Source: Alisma plantago-aquatica (lineage: Eukaryota; Streptophyta; Magnoliopsida; Alismatales; Alismataceae). Taken from it: a DNA stretch of 64,000 nt. The notes below the pieces were generated by a model. The model saw nothing but the letters and a program-made list of their open reading frames with translations, was not told the DNA's origin and searched no databases. A program made the translations under genes and the position numbers. The stretch lies in contig OY856414.1 of the NCBI GenBank assembly GCA_963693085.1, positions 262,846,001-262,910,000 on the forward strand, in the 5' to 3' direction. How positions within the stretch are numbered: the first letter of the stretch is position 1; each line of letters opens with the position of its first letter. This document shows, one piece after another, positions 26,780 through 38,001 of the stretch.

Positions 26780-29053
26780 ACTATTCATAGAAAGAAGAGG
26801 GCCCTTTATGTGGAGTGCACATGATCTTATGGAGACCTGAACAACTTACTACCTTTGATGGTAGATTGCAATAATATTACCACCATATAGTTCTTATTTA
26901 TCAACTAGTAATCATGCATTCTCTTTTCTTACTTTTGATGTCAAGTAAACATGGTTTGATTCTTCCTTCAAGTATTAAACCACATCTATATGTGCTTTAT
27001 ATCATATCACCCATGTATTGATTTTCTTTGGGGAAATTGAGAATGAAGAATCCCTTGGTTACTCATGGTACTAATAAGATTTGTTCACCAATATGATATT
27101 TTGTGAAATTTTAAGGATGCGAAGCTTATGTCAAGAAACAGTTCTATGAAAGGCTTGAACCATTTCGAATATGATATCCTAAGGAAACTAAGGGATGTTA
27201 CTTTAATATTCAATTAACAACAAAGGTTGTTTCCAAAACTACTATATTATTTGGAAAGGAATTCATTTTTGAAGGAACCAATGGGCAGAAAGTAGATCTC
27301 AAAGAAGTTGGAGGACTATAACATAATATTGAACCTATGGAGGTAGATGAGGAAAAGAATAAAATCACAAGCCAATGTGGAATCTCAAATTTCTCATGCA
27401 ACATATAACCTCAAAGGTCTAGTAGCACACTCCTCCATCTAGAGATATTTGAATTTCTTGTGACTCAATTAGATGATTTGATGGTCATAGATGATGAGTC
27501 AAAATCTTAAATGAGGCTATAGAGGGACCATAATCTTGTAAATGGTTTCAGTCCATGAAATATGAGATTGACTCCATGTACGCCAACATAGTATGGAATT
27601 TAGTTCATGTACCTAATGGGTTAATATCCATAGAGCGCAAATGGATCTTCAAGAAGAATACTGAAATGGATGGTAATGCACAAACCTATAAAGGGTGATT
27701 GATTGCAAAAGGATTATGACAAAGGTCAAGGTGTTGACTATGATGAAAAATGTTCACCAATATAATGGTTAAATCCATCAGGATCATGTTTGGCATTGCA
27801 ACTTATCATGACTATAAGATTCAAAAAATGGACGTTATAAAATTTTTCCTTAACAAGAATCTTCTAGGGGATGTGTACATGACACACCTTGAATGTTTTA
27901 TCACTCGAAATGAACCCAATATAGCATGTCAGCTACAAAAGTCAATACACATATTGAAGCAAGAATCTAGAAGATGTAATATTCATTTTGATGAAACAGT
28001 CAAAGAGTTTGCAATTATACAAAATAATGATAAACCTTGTGTGTAAAAGAAGCTTAGTGGAAGAACAATTTTATTTCTCACATGTTGATAAAGTATTATT
28101 GATGGAAATGAAATATCTATTGTACAATTGGTTAGGAATTATGTTGGGAAATACTTATCCCTGAAGGACTTAAGAGAAGCATATTATATTCTAGGAATAA
28201 AGATATATAGAGATAGATATGGAAGGTTTCTTGACCTAAGTCATAGTACATACATTGACAAGGTGCATAAATGGTTTAGCATGTAGGATTATAAAATAGT
28301 AAACTTATCCATGAGTATATCTAAGTCCCATTTTCCCAACTCTTTGAAAGAGTAAGAACATATCAGCAAGATTATGCATGTAAAATTGATCATCTATGCG
28401 ATGTTATCTATATGCCCAAATGTCTCATATACTTTTATCATGATGAGAAGATACCAATCAAATACCAATGAAGATCACTAGATTTCCATGGAATATATCA
28501 TAAAGTACTTAAGATGAACTAAGGATCAATTCTTGATATATGAAGATGAGGAAGAGTTAGTTGTAAAGGTTTACCCTAATTAAAGCTTTCAGATTGAAAA
28601 GGACGATTGCCAGTCACAATTTGGATTTGTATTTTGCCTAAATGGTAGATATGTAAGTTGGAAGAGTTCCAAGAAAGATACATTCTTTGATTCTACAATA
28701 GAACCTAAGTATATTTTTGCATCCAATACAACAAAAGGAGCAATACAAATCAAAATTCTGTTAGCAAACCTATGGTGGTTCCAACCATTGAGTATGCAAT
28801 AGGTATTTTCTGTGACAAAAATGGAGACATTGCACATGATAAGAAACCTAAAGCACATCAACATTCCATACTATGCAGACATCATCTTGTATGAGAGATC
28901 ATATAAAGAGGAGATGTAAAGATGTGTAGAGTACCAAATGAAATTAATATTGATGACACTTGAAAAATCACTTTCCCACCAGAAGCATGATGGTCATGGT
29001 AGACCAGTTAGAATTTTATTTCTAAGTGATTAGCTCTATTACAAATGGGAGAC
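26780..29053 (+). pseudogene. Ty1/copia pol remnant, copia-2 (integrase end, RT, RNase H)
   Basis: The integrase C-terminal region is at 27110-27260 (CEAYVK, a lysine/leucine-rich stretch, PKETKGCYFN, then KEFIFEGTNGQKVDLKEV). RT begins at 27550 (KYEIDSMYANIVWN, then RKWIFKKNTEMDG). The open stretch 27750-28046 carries the palm motifs MVKSIRIMFGIATYHDY, MDVIKFFLNKNL, DVYMT and HFDETVKEF. The YVDD box is not intact in the following decayed segment. RNase H follows at 28555-28760 (DEEELVVKVY, CQSQFGFVFCLNGRYVSWK). Frameshifts and stops make it inactive. It is closely related to copia-1 in order and LTR. Confidence 0.9.
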
Positions 29054-30904
29054 TATTGGTAGTATGTCCTGAGATCCATCATGTGATGATTGTAATTGTA
29101 AGCATTGTATATGGTTTGATAATTAATAACAATTCTACTTATTATGATTACTTATATATTGTGATAATAAATATTTGTAATAATGTCCTAAGAAGGTATT
29201 GTCTTGATGACATAGGAGGACTAGAGCATGAGATCATATGTATACTTAAGAGTGTTCATTCTTATTATGTCGCTTGCCTATTATTATTGTGGATATTATA
29301 TAGGACAACAATAATACATAAGACTAGTGTCTATGTTGAGTGATGACTAAATCTATATAGTCATGATATTTGCTATCGTCTCATATACATGGATACTTGT
29401 TACAGAATAAGTTCTACTATATAGACACACATTGATAGTGACACATAGAAGGCATGTAATGGAAAGTCAGAATCATATCTGAATGTGATAGTGGTGATTA
29501 AGATCCTTAGAATTGAAGTCAATTTAATAATGACATGTCATTTTAGTAAACTATAATACTGGCACATGAATTTGAATAAGGGTTATGATTCGATGGTGAT
29601 TGGGTGCATTGTGACACATGAATATTATTTTGAGTGATGTAGATGGATTGTGTCTCTCAATTTGAGTGAAATCCTAGACAGTTGATAAGAGAGACCATAA
29701 AATGCATGTCTAAGATCACGTAAGTCAATATGTGATGTTGAACTCAAATTTTTTTAAAAATCTATTCTAGTTCAAGAACCATTGATTGAATATGAAGAGG
29801 ATGAAAAATCCATACCTCTATTTGAATCTAGATATCTATGAGGATTATACAATCATGGTAACATTTTTCACTTTAAATGTTTAAGTTTTTCTAAACTTAT
29901 TCTAATTACTTGGGTAGTAATGTTGCGTTGCTAGACACCAAGGTTTTCTTATGATGCTATGAACATCACTACCAATGTAATATGGAACCTATGACATCAA
30001 ACACATAAGTATGTACAAGGGAACTGGAAATTCACATTCAAACATATGATTAGAATGGTTTTGAATCATGTGCATATTGATTTCCATCATAGTTGGGTGA
30101 TTGGAACGTACAATTAGTCGAATAAATGGTTTGGTTCATTTAAAATGATTCATTTTCATCAATCAACTAATTATCACTTTTGATAAAGTGACAAGTCAAG
30201 CGACTAGAAATCCAATTCAGGGGACTAGACCATGTCAGTGAAAAAAAGGAAAATTGCCTTGAATCCATTTGGAATTGATTTGGCCAACTAATTAGACTAG
30301 GTGTGATGAGTCAGGTGACTAGGTAAGCCACTGAAGAGATTGGGCATCCAAAGTGGTCCTAGTCGAGCAACTGATATTACAATAGAGTTTTCCTTATTTG
30401 AGTCTATATTGAGTTGTGATTAGGAACATGATTAGCTTGTGAAATTCCTAGACTAAGACTTCTCTAAATATAGGGATGGACATCCATGGAGTTGGACACA
30501 CTTGAAAAACATTGCAAGACTAGTTTTCTATGATTTTTTCCTCTTAAAGGGAGAAAAACTCACCCAAGGACAATATCCCATAATAGGAGGAGGAGAGTGA
30601 GTAGAACTAGCACATTGACAACTCTAAGTTTTCTTTCCAATTAGAGACCAAGGTGGTGCACAAAGAGTTCTCTCATCTGCTGGATAATGTTGGAACTGAG
30701 GCCCTTGGGTGAAAGCATGAGAACAAGTAGTTTGTTCAAGAATAAGATAAGATGTTCTTGTGATGAAAAAGTGGAAACAACAATAATCATTTTGATCCAG
30801 ATTTAGAAGTGTAAGTTCTATGCCAACATAAGACATGTCTAGTTGTTGGACAACTAGTGTGCATTAACATATATTTGATTATTCTTCTATGTATTTAATA
30901 TACA
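29054..30904 (+). repeat. Copia-2 3' LTR (right end approximate)
   Basis: The LTR starts TATTGGTAGTATG (TG changed to TA) after the RNase H tail and aligns with the copia-1 LTR over its first kilobase, for example the TGATGATTGT and GACACATAGAAGGC regions. The middle, 30105-30370, contains repeated GACTAG-type motifs instead of the GACCGGTTCA cluster of copia-1. No clear CCAACA end was located, so the boundary near 30904 is a guess based on LTR length. Confidence 0.6.
30105..30370 (+). repeat. GACTAG / CAACTAATTAG motif cluster in copia-2 LTR
   Basis: Repeated short motifs (GCGACTAG, GGGACTAG, TTAGACTAGG, GGTGACTAGG, with complementary CTAGTC-like halves) occupy the same relative LTR position as the GACCGGTTCA cluster of copia-1. 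Confidence 0.6.
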
Positions 30905-31279
30905 AATATTTTATGTCTACGGCATATCCATTGGTTTGGGTTTTTATCTGGAGAGATTTATATTGTATTGTGCCTTTCTCCCTAAAACTCGATAATATGA
31001 CCATGCAATACTACACTTTTAAGCTTCATGAGGGAGTTTCAACTATTTTAGTACTCTCTTACTAGATTCTAAAAAATTGGTAGGAGGTATGATCATTTTT
31101 TAGTTCATACCACATTCAATAGGAAAAAATATGATTTCTTTGCATAGAATACATGTTACAACAATGTAGGTGTTTGAAAAGTAACCAGCCATCATATGAA
31201 GAATAATATTAGGGAAACCAAATTGATGATTAAAGTAGGTTAAACCAAGTTATACCAATAACTAATATAGAGGAAATTT

Positions 31280-32062
31280 AGAGAGATGTGTAGAAGTAAA
31301 AGGTTCAACATGCAAGAGTCAAAGAGAAGAAGCTTACCCATGTCTCATGGAATACGTTTCTCTAGATCTCAGTATCCTAGCTCTTCATGACATGCCTTTG
31401 CAACTTGACGCAATCATGTATGAAATTCTATGTACATATCTCACCATCTCTCCTGTCATCACTATAATGAGCACAAATTAGTCAAATGCCAGTGGAGGTC
31501 ATTGGGCTTCTATGAAAAACATGCTTATGTATGTGCAAAGAACTAAGGATCAATTCATTATTTAAACAAGTTAGTAAGATTTGGTTGTAAAATGTTATAC
31601 TAATGCAAGCTTCCAATCCAACATGGATGATTGTGGATCCCAATCAGATTTTGTGTTTTAACTCAACCGTGAAGTCATAAGTTGGAAAAATTCCAAGAAA
31701 GAAATAGTGCTTGATTTTACAAAAGAAAATTAATATATTGTTGCATCTAATGCAACAAAAGAAGCTATATGGATCAAGAAGTTCATTAGTGAACTCTGGG
31801 TAGTTCCAACCATTGATGATGCAATAGAATTATATTGTGACAATAAAAGAGATATTGCACAAGTTAAGAAACCTAGAACACATCAGTGTTCCGAGAAAAT
31901 ATGATTTTGTCATCATCTCATACAAAATATTCTACATAGAGGAGATGTGGAGATTTCTAGATTTCTAACTAAAAGCATTGTTGTAGACCCTATGATGAAA
32001 GAATTTTCATAACAAACCATGATGTTCATGTTAGATCACTTAGAATTAGATTCATGAGTGAA
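31280..32062 (+). pseudogene. Ty1/copia pol tail, copia-3 (end of RT and RNase H)
   Basis: The segment at 31285-31350 reads RFNMQESKRRSLPMSHGI, the KRFSM---K---P-SHGI region after the RT core. At 31480-31590 comes a decayed RT/RNase H junction (HWASMKN, RTKDQF). RNase H is at 31600-31880 (SQSDFVF, VISWKNSKKE, ATKEAIWIKKFISELWVVPTI, LYCDNKRDIAQ), followed by the HH-hinge and DHLELDS-like end. Sequence stops being copia-like exactly where the CACTA-1 terminus begins, just short of the expected 3' LTR. What lies between copia-2 and 31280 is not clear. Confidence 0.82.
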
Positions 32063-32089
32063 CACTAGTGCATTTTTGGCCTCTTCACA

Positions 32090-32710
32090 TGGTTTAATGT
32101 CAATTTTAAAGATCAAATAAAAAATCCTTTGGTGTTGATTAATAAAACAAAAGCATCACGACAATTCAACAATGGCTATTGAGAAAAAAGTTGGGTACCT
32201 CTGTAGTTACAATATTGGTTTTTGTAAATAAAACTAACATTACAAATAGACCAAGAATCTTAATTTCCTAACAAATTTTAAGACAATAGATACCATGTCA
32301 ATTTCAAGGTAGTCGATGCCATAACCTTCGTGGATATGCTACCTATGAAAATAATCCTCCATTCAAAAACCCCAAGTGTCAATTTTCCTTAATAAAATTG
32401 ACATAACATCTTAAATATGATATGACTATACTCATAATTTCAACGTCAATTTCTTGGACACAATCTGACTTGTTAATATTTCTACATTATATTTGTTCCC
32501 TCCATATTAGCCTTTTATGTCAGTTTTGTAGGGGAAATAGATGCAATTTTTTGATTTTGTATCGAATCGTGATGTCAGTTTGGGGTTAGAAATTAACAGA
32601 GAAATGCTTCACTATTATGTAGATTTGCCATGGAGATCGACATAATGTCAAAATTTTGGGTGTGGTTTTCTCGACAATGTCAGCCTCAACCTCATAACTG
32701 ACAAAGTAGC
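32090..32710 (+). repeat. Subterminal repeat array of CACTA-1
   Basis: About ten copies of a 9-10 base motif, TGTCAATTTT or TGTCAGTTTT, in both orientations (for example near 32096, 32295, 32377, 32397, 32447, 32518, 32574, 32646, 32696). Such arrays bind the transposase regulatory protein in characterised CACTA elements. Confidence 0.75.
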
Positions 32711-33484
32711 TCTTATAATAACACCCACAAATTATTTCTTTTCCCATTTCTCTCAATCTCTTCCTCACCACATATCCCTTTGTTCTACCTCAATTTCATG
32801 ATAACTCCCCTATGATGGCAGTGATGTCCCTGGAACTGTCACCATTGTTGATTCTTCGCTATCACTCATAATCATTTCCACCTATAGTTCTAGCCACCGC
32901 CATTGTCATTGCCACTACTACCTGCCACATCTACTACTACTAACATCGACCATTTCTATTTCTATCACACCACCACTGAAGCTCTAGAAACCACCAATCC
33001 TGCTGCTGACCACTTCAACACTGACCACTGCCTGCTGCTGACCTCATTCTTTAGGTCTATTTCTACTATATTTTTTCTTGTTTTTTACATTTTACTTTTT
33101 GTAGAATTGGAATTCATATATAGTTTCTTGTATAAATACTTGTTTGATTGCTTTATTTTTTGTATTTAACATTTGGATAATTGGAATTCATGTTGAATGT
33201 CATGTCTATCTAATTGGAATAAAAAATAGATGTATAATTTCTTGTTTGCTTTGTTTAGAATGCATAATTGTACAATATAATTTATGATGAATGTTCCTTT
33301 ATTCTCTTTTTTGGGTGCATTATTCAAGTTGAATGTTGTATGAATTAATTAAAATATTGAATTGATATGAATCTACCTAAATTTGCTTGAATTACATTGC
33401 AATTAATATGCATTTATATAAATTCTAAATTGTATATTGCAAGCCCCTATACTATAATCCCTAAACCACAATCTCTAAACAGAT

Positions 33485-34170
33485 ATATATTTTGTGGCCT
33501 TAAAATTTGTCTATTATTTACTCATTTTTATAAGATGTTGGATAGACTTTGATTTGGCACTATTCTTGAACACTTAATCTCACATATGATGTGATTACAT
33601 AATGTGTGTTTGGTTTTTCAAAATCTTTCCACAATCATTCCCCCATTTTTCACTAGGCACATACTTAGGTGGGTATTTGCCCATCTACACCAGTGTACTT
33701 CAAGAACTACGGGAAAATGTTACCCATGTATTCTTGAAAACCATTCACACATTAGACACTTACTAGTGAAATTAAGTGTTAAAGAATGGATAGATGGTAT
33801 ATCATCATCAATATGAATGCTATATAGACATATATTTTGTTGACCTAGAACCCCTCTAAGATTTATTTATTGGGATTAAATGTAGGATAGTCCTCAATTT
33901 AGAATTGTTCTTGAACTCTTAATAACACTTGTGATATGAATGTATTGTGTTTAGGTTTTTAATAAAATTTTAATAGTCATTTCTCCATTTATTTTTCTAG
34001 GGACATATGTAGGTGGGTATATGGAGATCTAAATTGGTGTACTTGGAAAACTATGGGGAATGTTGTTGAAATATTTTTGAAAACCAAACACACATTATAC
34101 ACATACTCGTGAGATCAAGTGTTCAAAAATGGGATAGGTGTTACACATTCATCAATAGTAAAGCTAGATA
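33485..34170 (+). repeat. Diverged tandem duplication (about 345 bp) in CACTA-1
   Basis: 33485-33828 and 33829-34170 align by eye over most of their length. Both have TATATTTTG starts, a TTCTTGAACAC/TTCTTGAACTC block, a TAGGTGGGTAT block, GTGTACTT and TTGAAAACCA...CACACATTA. The duplication lies between the subterminal array and the TNP2 coding remnants, probably in an untranslated leader or first intron. Confidence 0.65.
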
Positions 34171-34319
34171 TTGTTCTAAAAGATAATAGGTAACTTTGTC
34201 TCAATTCAAAAATATTTTATTTAAAAATTGACATAGCTAACGTGAAAGTTATTTGATACTCAATGTAGTGTCAGTTTTAACCTAGAAGGATCAACGTTGG
34301 ATGTCCATTCCAAATTTCT

Positions 34320-35960
34320 AAACTTAAGAGTTTACAAGAGGACTTGATGAGTTTATATTATACACATAGGAATATAGGAGACAACCTTGTAGGTTCTTTT
34401 TCCCCTGTGGGAATTGTAGTAGCAACTTGAAAGTTGACATTGTTGAGGAAATAAAAATTCATGTCATGTGCAATGGATTATATATGATATACATAGTAGT
34501 ACTAACATGGATAGATTCCTACTATGATATCACTAAATTTTGATAGTGGTACTTAGGTGGAAGAAAAAATGGCCAACATATTAATGTGAATGAACCAATT
34601 CTAAAAGACATGGTTGATAAGATGCTACACAGTTGTTGAGTAAATCTTATTATCCACTTTTTATTGTTTAGAATTTTTTTACACAATGTTGAGAAACTAT
34701 TATAATTAGTTTGTACTAAGATTATGAAGTTTAGTTATGTGTTGAAATTGTGTAATGTAAATACTAACAATAGGTGGAGTTACAAAAGTTTCACAAATCT
34801 TTTTTCCTTGTTGAAAGAAATTCTTCCTGAAGGAAACCAGATTATAATATTTATATTTATTTTCCTGAAGGGATTATTAAGAGTATAAATGAGTATATCC
34901 TTTTGAACGATACATTTGTGTTTGATGGTGGTGTTTGAAATTGTTATCAGCCTATAGGGAGTATTATTAAGGGTTATGTGGCTATGTTGGTAATGAACTT
35001 TTGCAATAATTTTATGACTTATAGTGAAACTATTGCCTATGTAATGTCCAATCACATTGACGCTTATTCTGGCAAGGACTTTAGTAGTATGAGTGAAATA
35101 AATTAGTCTTGAGCTGTGAGCAAAAGCACACTTGTACGTTTTACACAACATCAATGAAGTGGACATTTATATATCACCAGATACACCACTTTTATTAAGA
35201 AAAGCATCCTCGAGCAAGTTCAATGTAGCTTGCTAGAGAGCATAATTGAACATTTATTAGGTGGTTTGAAGATAAAGTATTTTGTAAACTATCTCAAATA
35301 CCAAATGATGTTGCTAAAAATATATCAAATGTCTCACATTTAAACCAAAAATGGTTGTTATATTATACAAAAAGGTTTGACATAAATGCATGTTCATAGT
35401 ACACACATCATCAAACTGATAACAATGTCATCCAAAATAGTGGTATCACCCTTTAAGCATGTTAATTGTATTGTTATAGTGCAAAAGATAAGAGTCTAGG
35501 AGAAGGTAACTCGTCTTATTATGGTGTCATTGGAGACATATGAGAATTTTACTATGCAGTGTTTAGAGTTCTCATCTTTAGGTGTAATTGCATTGATAAA
35601 AACCAAGATATTAAAGTGGATGAGTTGAGTTTCATATCAATGAATTTTAAAGAAATTAGTGAGAAGGATGAACCATTCATCATGGAATCACATACGAAGA
35701 AAGTATTTAATATCAAAGATCCTACAAATGAAAAAGGCTCTATAGTTCTTCATGAGAAAAGGTAGTTCATTTCAAATTCTATAGATGAAGAAGAATACTA
35801 TGACAACTATGATGAATCATATCCATTATTAGTTATATTTCTAAGTATAAACATTGGTACTTACAGTCATGAATACTATATGCATCAAAATCTAACAAAA
35901 GAAATATCTATTGATGAGAAATCTAATCAATGCTAGAGTGATGCCTTTTATAGTGCAAAC
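34320..35960 (+). pseudogene. TNP2-like CACTA transposase gene with internal deletion
   Basis: Four TNP2 parts occur in order. (1) 34320-34500: remnant of the transposase-associated domain, with PCGNC and VEEIKIHVMCNGL resembling its CPC--C and ---HL---GF signature. (2) 34772-34920: start of the Transposase_21 domain, WSYKSFTNLFSLLKEILPEG, then NEYILLNDTF (family: ND-ILYR--F). (3) 34948-35450: DUF4218-like part, PIGSIIKGYVAM-VMNFC, and the QNSG motif near 35433. (4) 35510-35770: DUF4216-like part with a YYGVIGDI strand, FRCNCID, DELSF and DEPFIM. The catalytic DDE portion between parts 2 and 3 is absent: the text passes from one to the other within about 30 bases. The acidic tail ends near 35960. 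Stops and frameshifts are also present. Confidence 0.8.
35559..35765 (+). pseudogene. DUF4216-like C-terminal piece of CACTA-1 TNP2
   Basis: This is an open 68-codon stretch with FRCNCID, VDELSF, KDEPFIMESHTKKVFNIKDP. Plant CACTA TNP2 proteins end in the same order (F-C-W, DE-GFT, DEPFILA, QVFYV-DP). The arginine-cysteine and the DEPFI motifs are intact, and the usual tryptophan after the cysteine is replaced. Confidence 0.82.
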
Positions 35961-36059
35961 AATACATTTTGTTAGATGCTAGAAATGTTGTGGATGTTTC
36001 TCTCTCAGTTATATATGTTTTATATGATACATGTGCATGTTTTTAACACTTATTATTTA

Positions 36060-37700
36060 TATGATATTTTGTAGTTTGGTATGTTATGGCCTATGACCAT
36101 GAGGATGCTGAGAACCATAAGGAGGTTGAGCAAGAGGAAATTGAGTATGTTGTTGATTCTACAGTCTTGCACAATTGAGGAAGTTGAGTCTGTTGTTGAT
36201 TCTGCTACCTCACACAATTGCGATGCTATTCTCATGCATAGGCTAAGAACACACAGGGCCAAAGGTGAGAAATTTAATGTACACTTATGATTAATCAAAT
36301 GAGTTCAACATATTAAGTAATTAACATATCTTTTGCATTAACTAGGCTACATATGGCACTAAAAAAGAAAGTTGTGCAAAGAATGTGCACGCCCATCAGT
36401 TGGTTCCCGGTGGTTGTGATTTCACAGCCAAAATAATAAAAAATGAAATAGTGTGGGGAAGAATCAAGTATAGCTGTAAGTCCACATCCGCTAGTTAGAC
36501 ATGAGGACTATATAAATACAAGGAAAAATATTTCAACAATACTTTCCTATCACACAACTATTGAGGTGGCTTAGAAAATGGTAGCATTCAACTATCATAA
36601 TGCATGCTTATTTTCATTCTAATAGTCAAGTTTTATTGACCAATTCCATTGATGATGATTAGAGGTAGCTATATGTGCAAAGAAAAGAAGGCAAGTTCAT
36701 ACCTGAGGGTTGAATGGGTGAATTGATAGTTTCTCTCTATATTCAAGAGCATCATGGGCCCTCTTCAGGAATAGGAGTTGATGTTGGAATAAAAGCATAT
36801 TTTGGCTCATCAGAATGCCCATACATATCTTTCAGGGGCAAAGGTATGTCTTAGGAGGAGATAAATGCACTAATACAACAGAGACTAAAATAAGTAATGA
36901 GAAACTTTCAGCCAACTCCATCTCAATATACTAATAATATCATATGCTGCTCTTCTGATGAGGTACATGAGGGTATTAAGAATATTCCCATGGACCCACC
37001 AGGCCCTTCAAATCATGTAAGTTTCTTTGTGTTATAATAGTCTACACATTCAATATATATGTTTTTATTACCGGTATATATAGTATTATACAAAATTATA
37101 GGTGGATAGATATTCTCATCCTTGAGTTCATCATCCTAAATTTAATGACGTGTCTGAGGGAGATGTTTTTCCATGAGGTTATGGGATACTATATTGTATT
37201 CCAATGGTAGATGATGTGGTCCATGTGTCTCACAAATTTATTTATCCACTAATAAAATAAACACCATTATTAGTACACCACTCTTAGAATGCAATAGGGG
37301 ACATGGAAAGCATTACAATCGTGTGAGACAAAAACTTAATTGTCTATGAGAAGGTATGAGAAAATATATATTGCATTTGTATTTGTGAGTATCTTTTATT
37401 TGTCTATATATATGTTGCCAATTGATACAAGAATATTCACAGACCCTTATACCTAAGAAGCCCCCTATGGTTCCTCCTTCAATGCTGCTTGCACCTATTC
37501 CAATTCAACATGAACTATTTGTTTTGTTAGGTCCTTAGTGTCAGAGCTTATGTCAGTAGTTAGAGAATGTTCGACAAGGGTTGAATATGTTTATCCATAT
37601 GTTGGAATACATCGTAGGAAAAGATCATGGTAGCAACATATTCATTCAAGATATTATAGTGTAACTTTACAAATGGATAAGTACCTCTGTAATAGAAGTT
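36060..37700 (+). pseudogene. Second CACTA-1 gene region (TNP1-like or captured), unidentified
   Basis: Downstream of TNP2 the plus strand shows exon-like pieces separated by AT-rich, intron-like stretches: an acidic piece at 36085-36290 (EVEQEEIEYVV in one frame), a piece near 36430-36600 and another at 37430-37620 rich in proline (KKPPMVPPSMLLAPIPIQ in one frame). The position fits the second gene of CACTA elements (TNP1/Transposase_24 or Ulp1-like), but no domain signature was certain. Confidence 0.35.
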
Positions 37701-38001
37701 TGGATATGATGAGATCTTGTGGCTAAATTCCTCATTCTATGTGAATATATATCTCATGAATTTTGTTTCTATATATTAAACTATTATAGATGTTCTTACA
37801 ACTCCTTATTTACCAAGACTACAATGCTTCAACAAGTCAATGTGGCATTTCTAATTCTGTCATTGTTTAACAGTGTACATAGAGAACTACATTCTATATT
37901 TGATTATTTCTCTATTGCATTTAATTATTTTTTTCTAGTGCAGGAAAGGATTGACTCTGTTCAATGTTGGGTAATTTTAATTTATTTGCTACTAATATTA
38001 A

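Larger units (their letters stand above)
32063..38001 (+). mobile_element. CACTA-1 (En/Spm-type) transposon, left part; interrupted by E2
   Basis: The element begins CACTAGTGCATTTTTGG at 32063, the diagnostic CACTA terminus, at the point where copia-3 homology stops. Subterminal repeats (GTCAATTTT, GTCAGTTTT and their complements) are dense at 32090-32710 and recur at 34205-34285. A plus-strand TNP2-like gene occupies 34320-35960 and a second, unclear transposon gene region runs to about 37700. Gypsy E2 interrupts it at 38002, so the right terminus is not in the window. Confidence 0.8.

Noticed and set aside
34780..35166. 128-codon minus-strand frame as a gene
   Set aside because: It is antisense to the CACTA-1 TNP2 remnant, whose plus-strand motifs are convincing.
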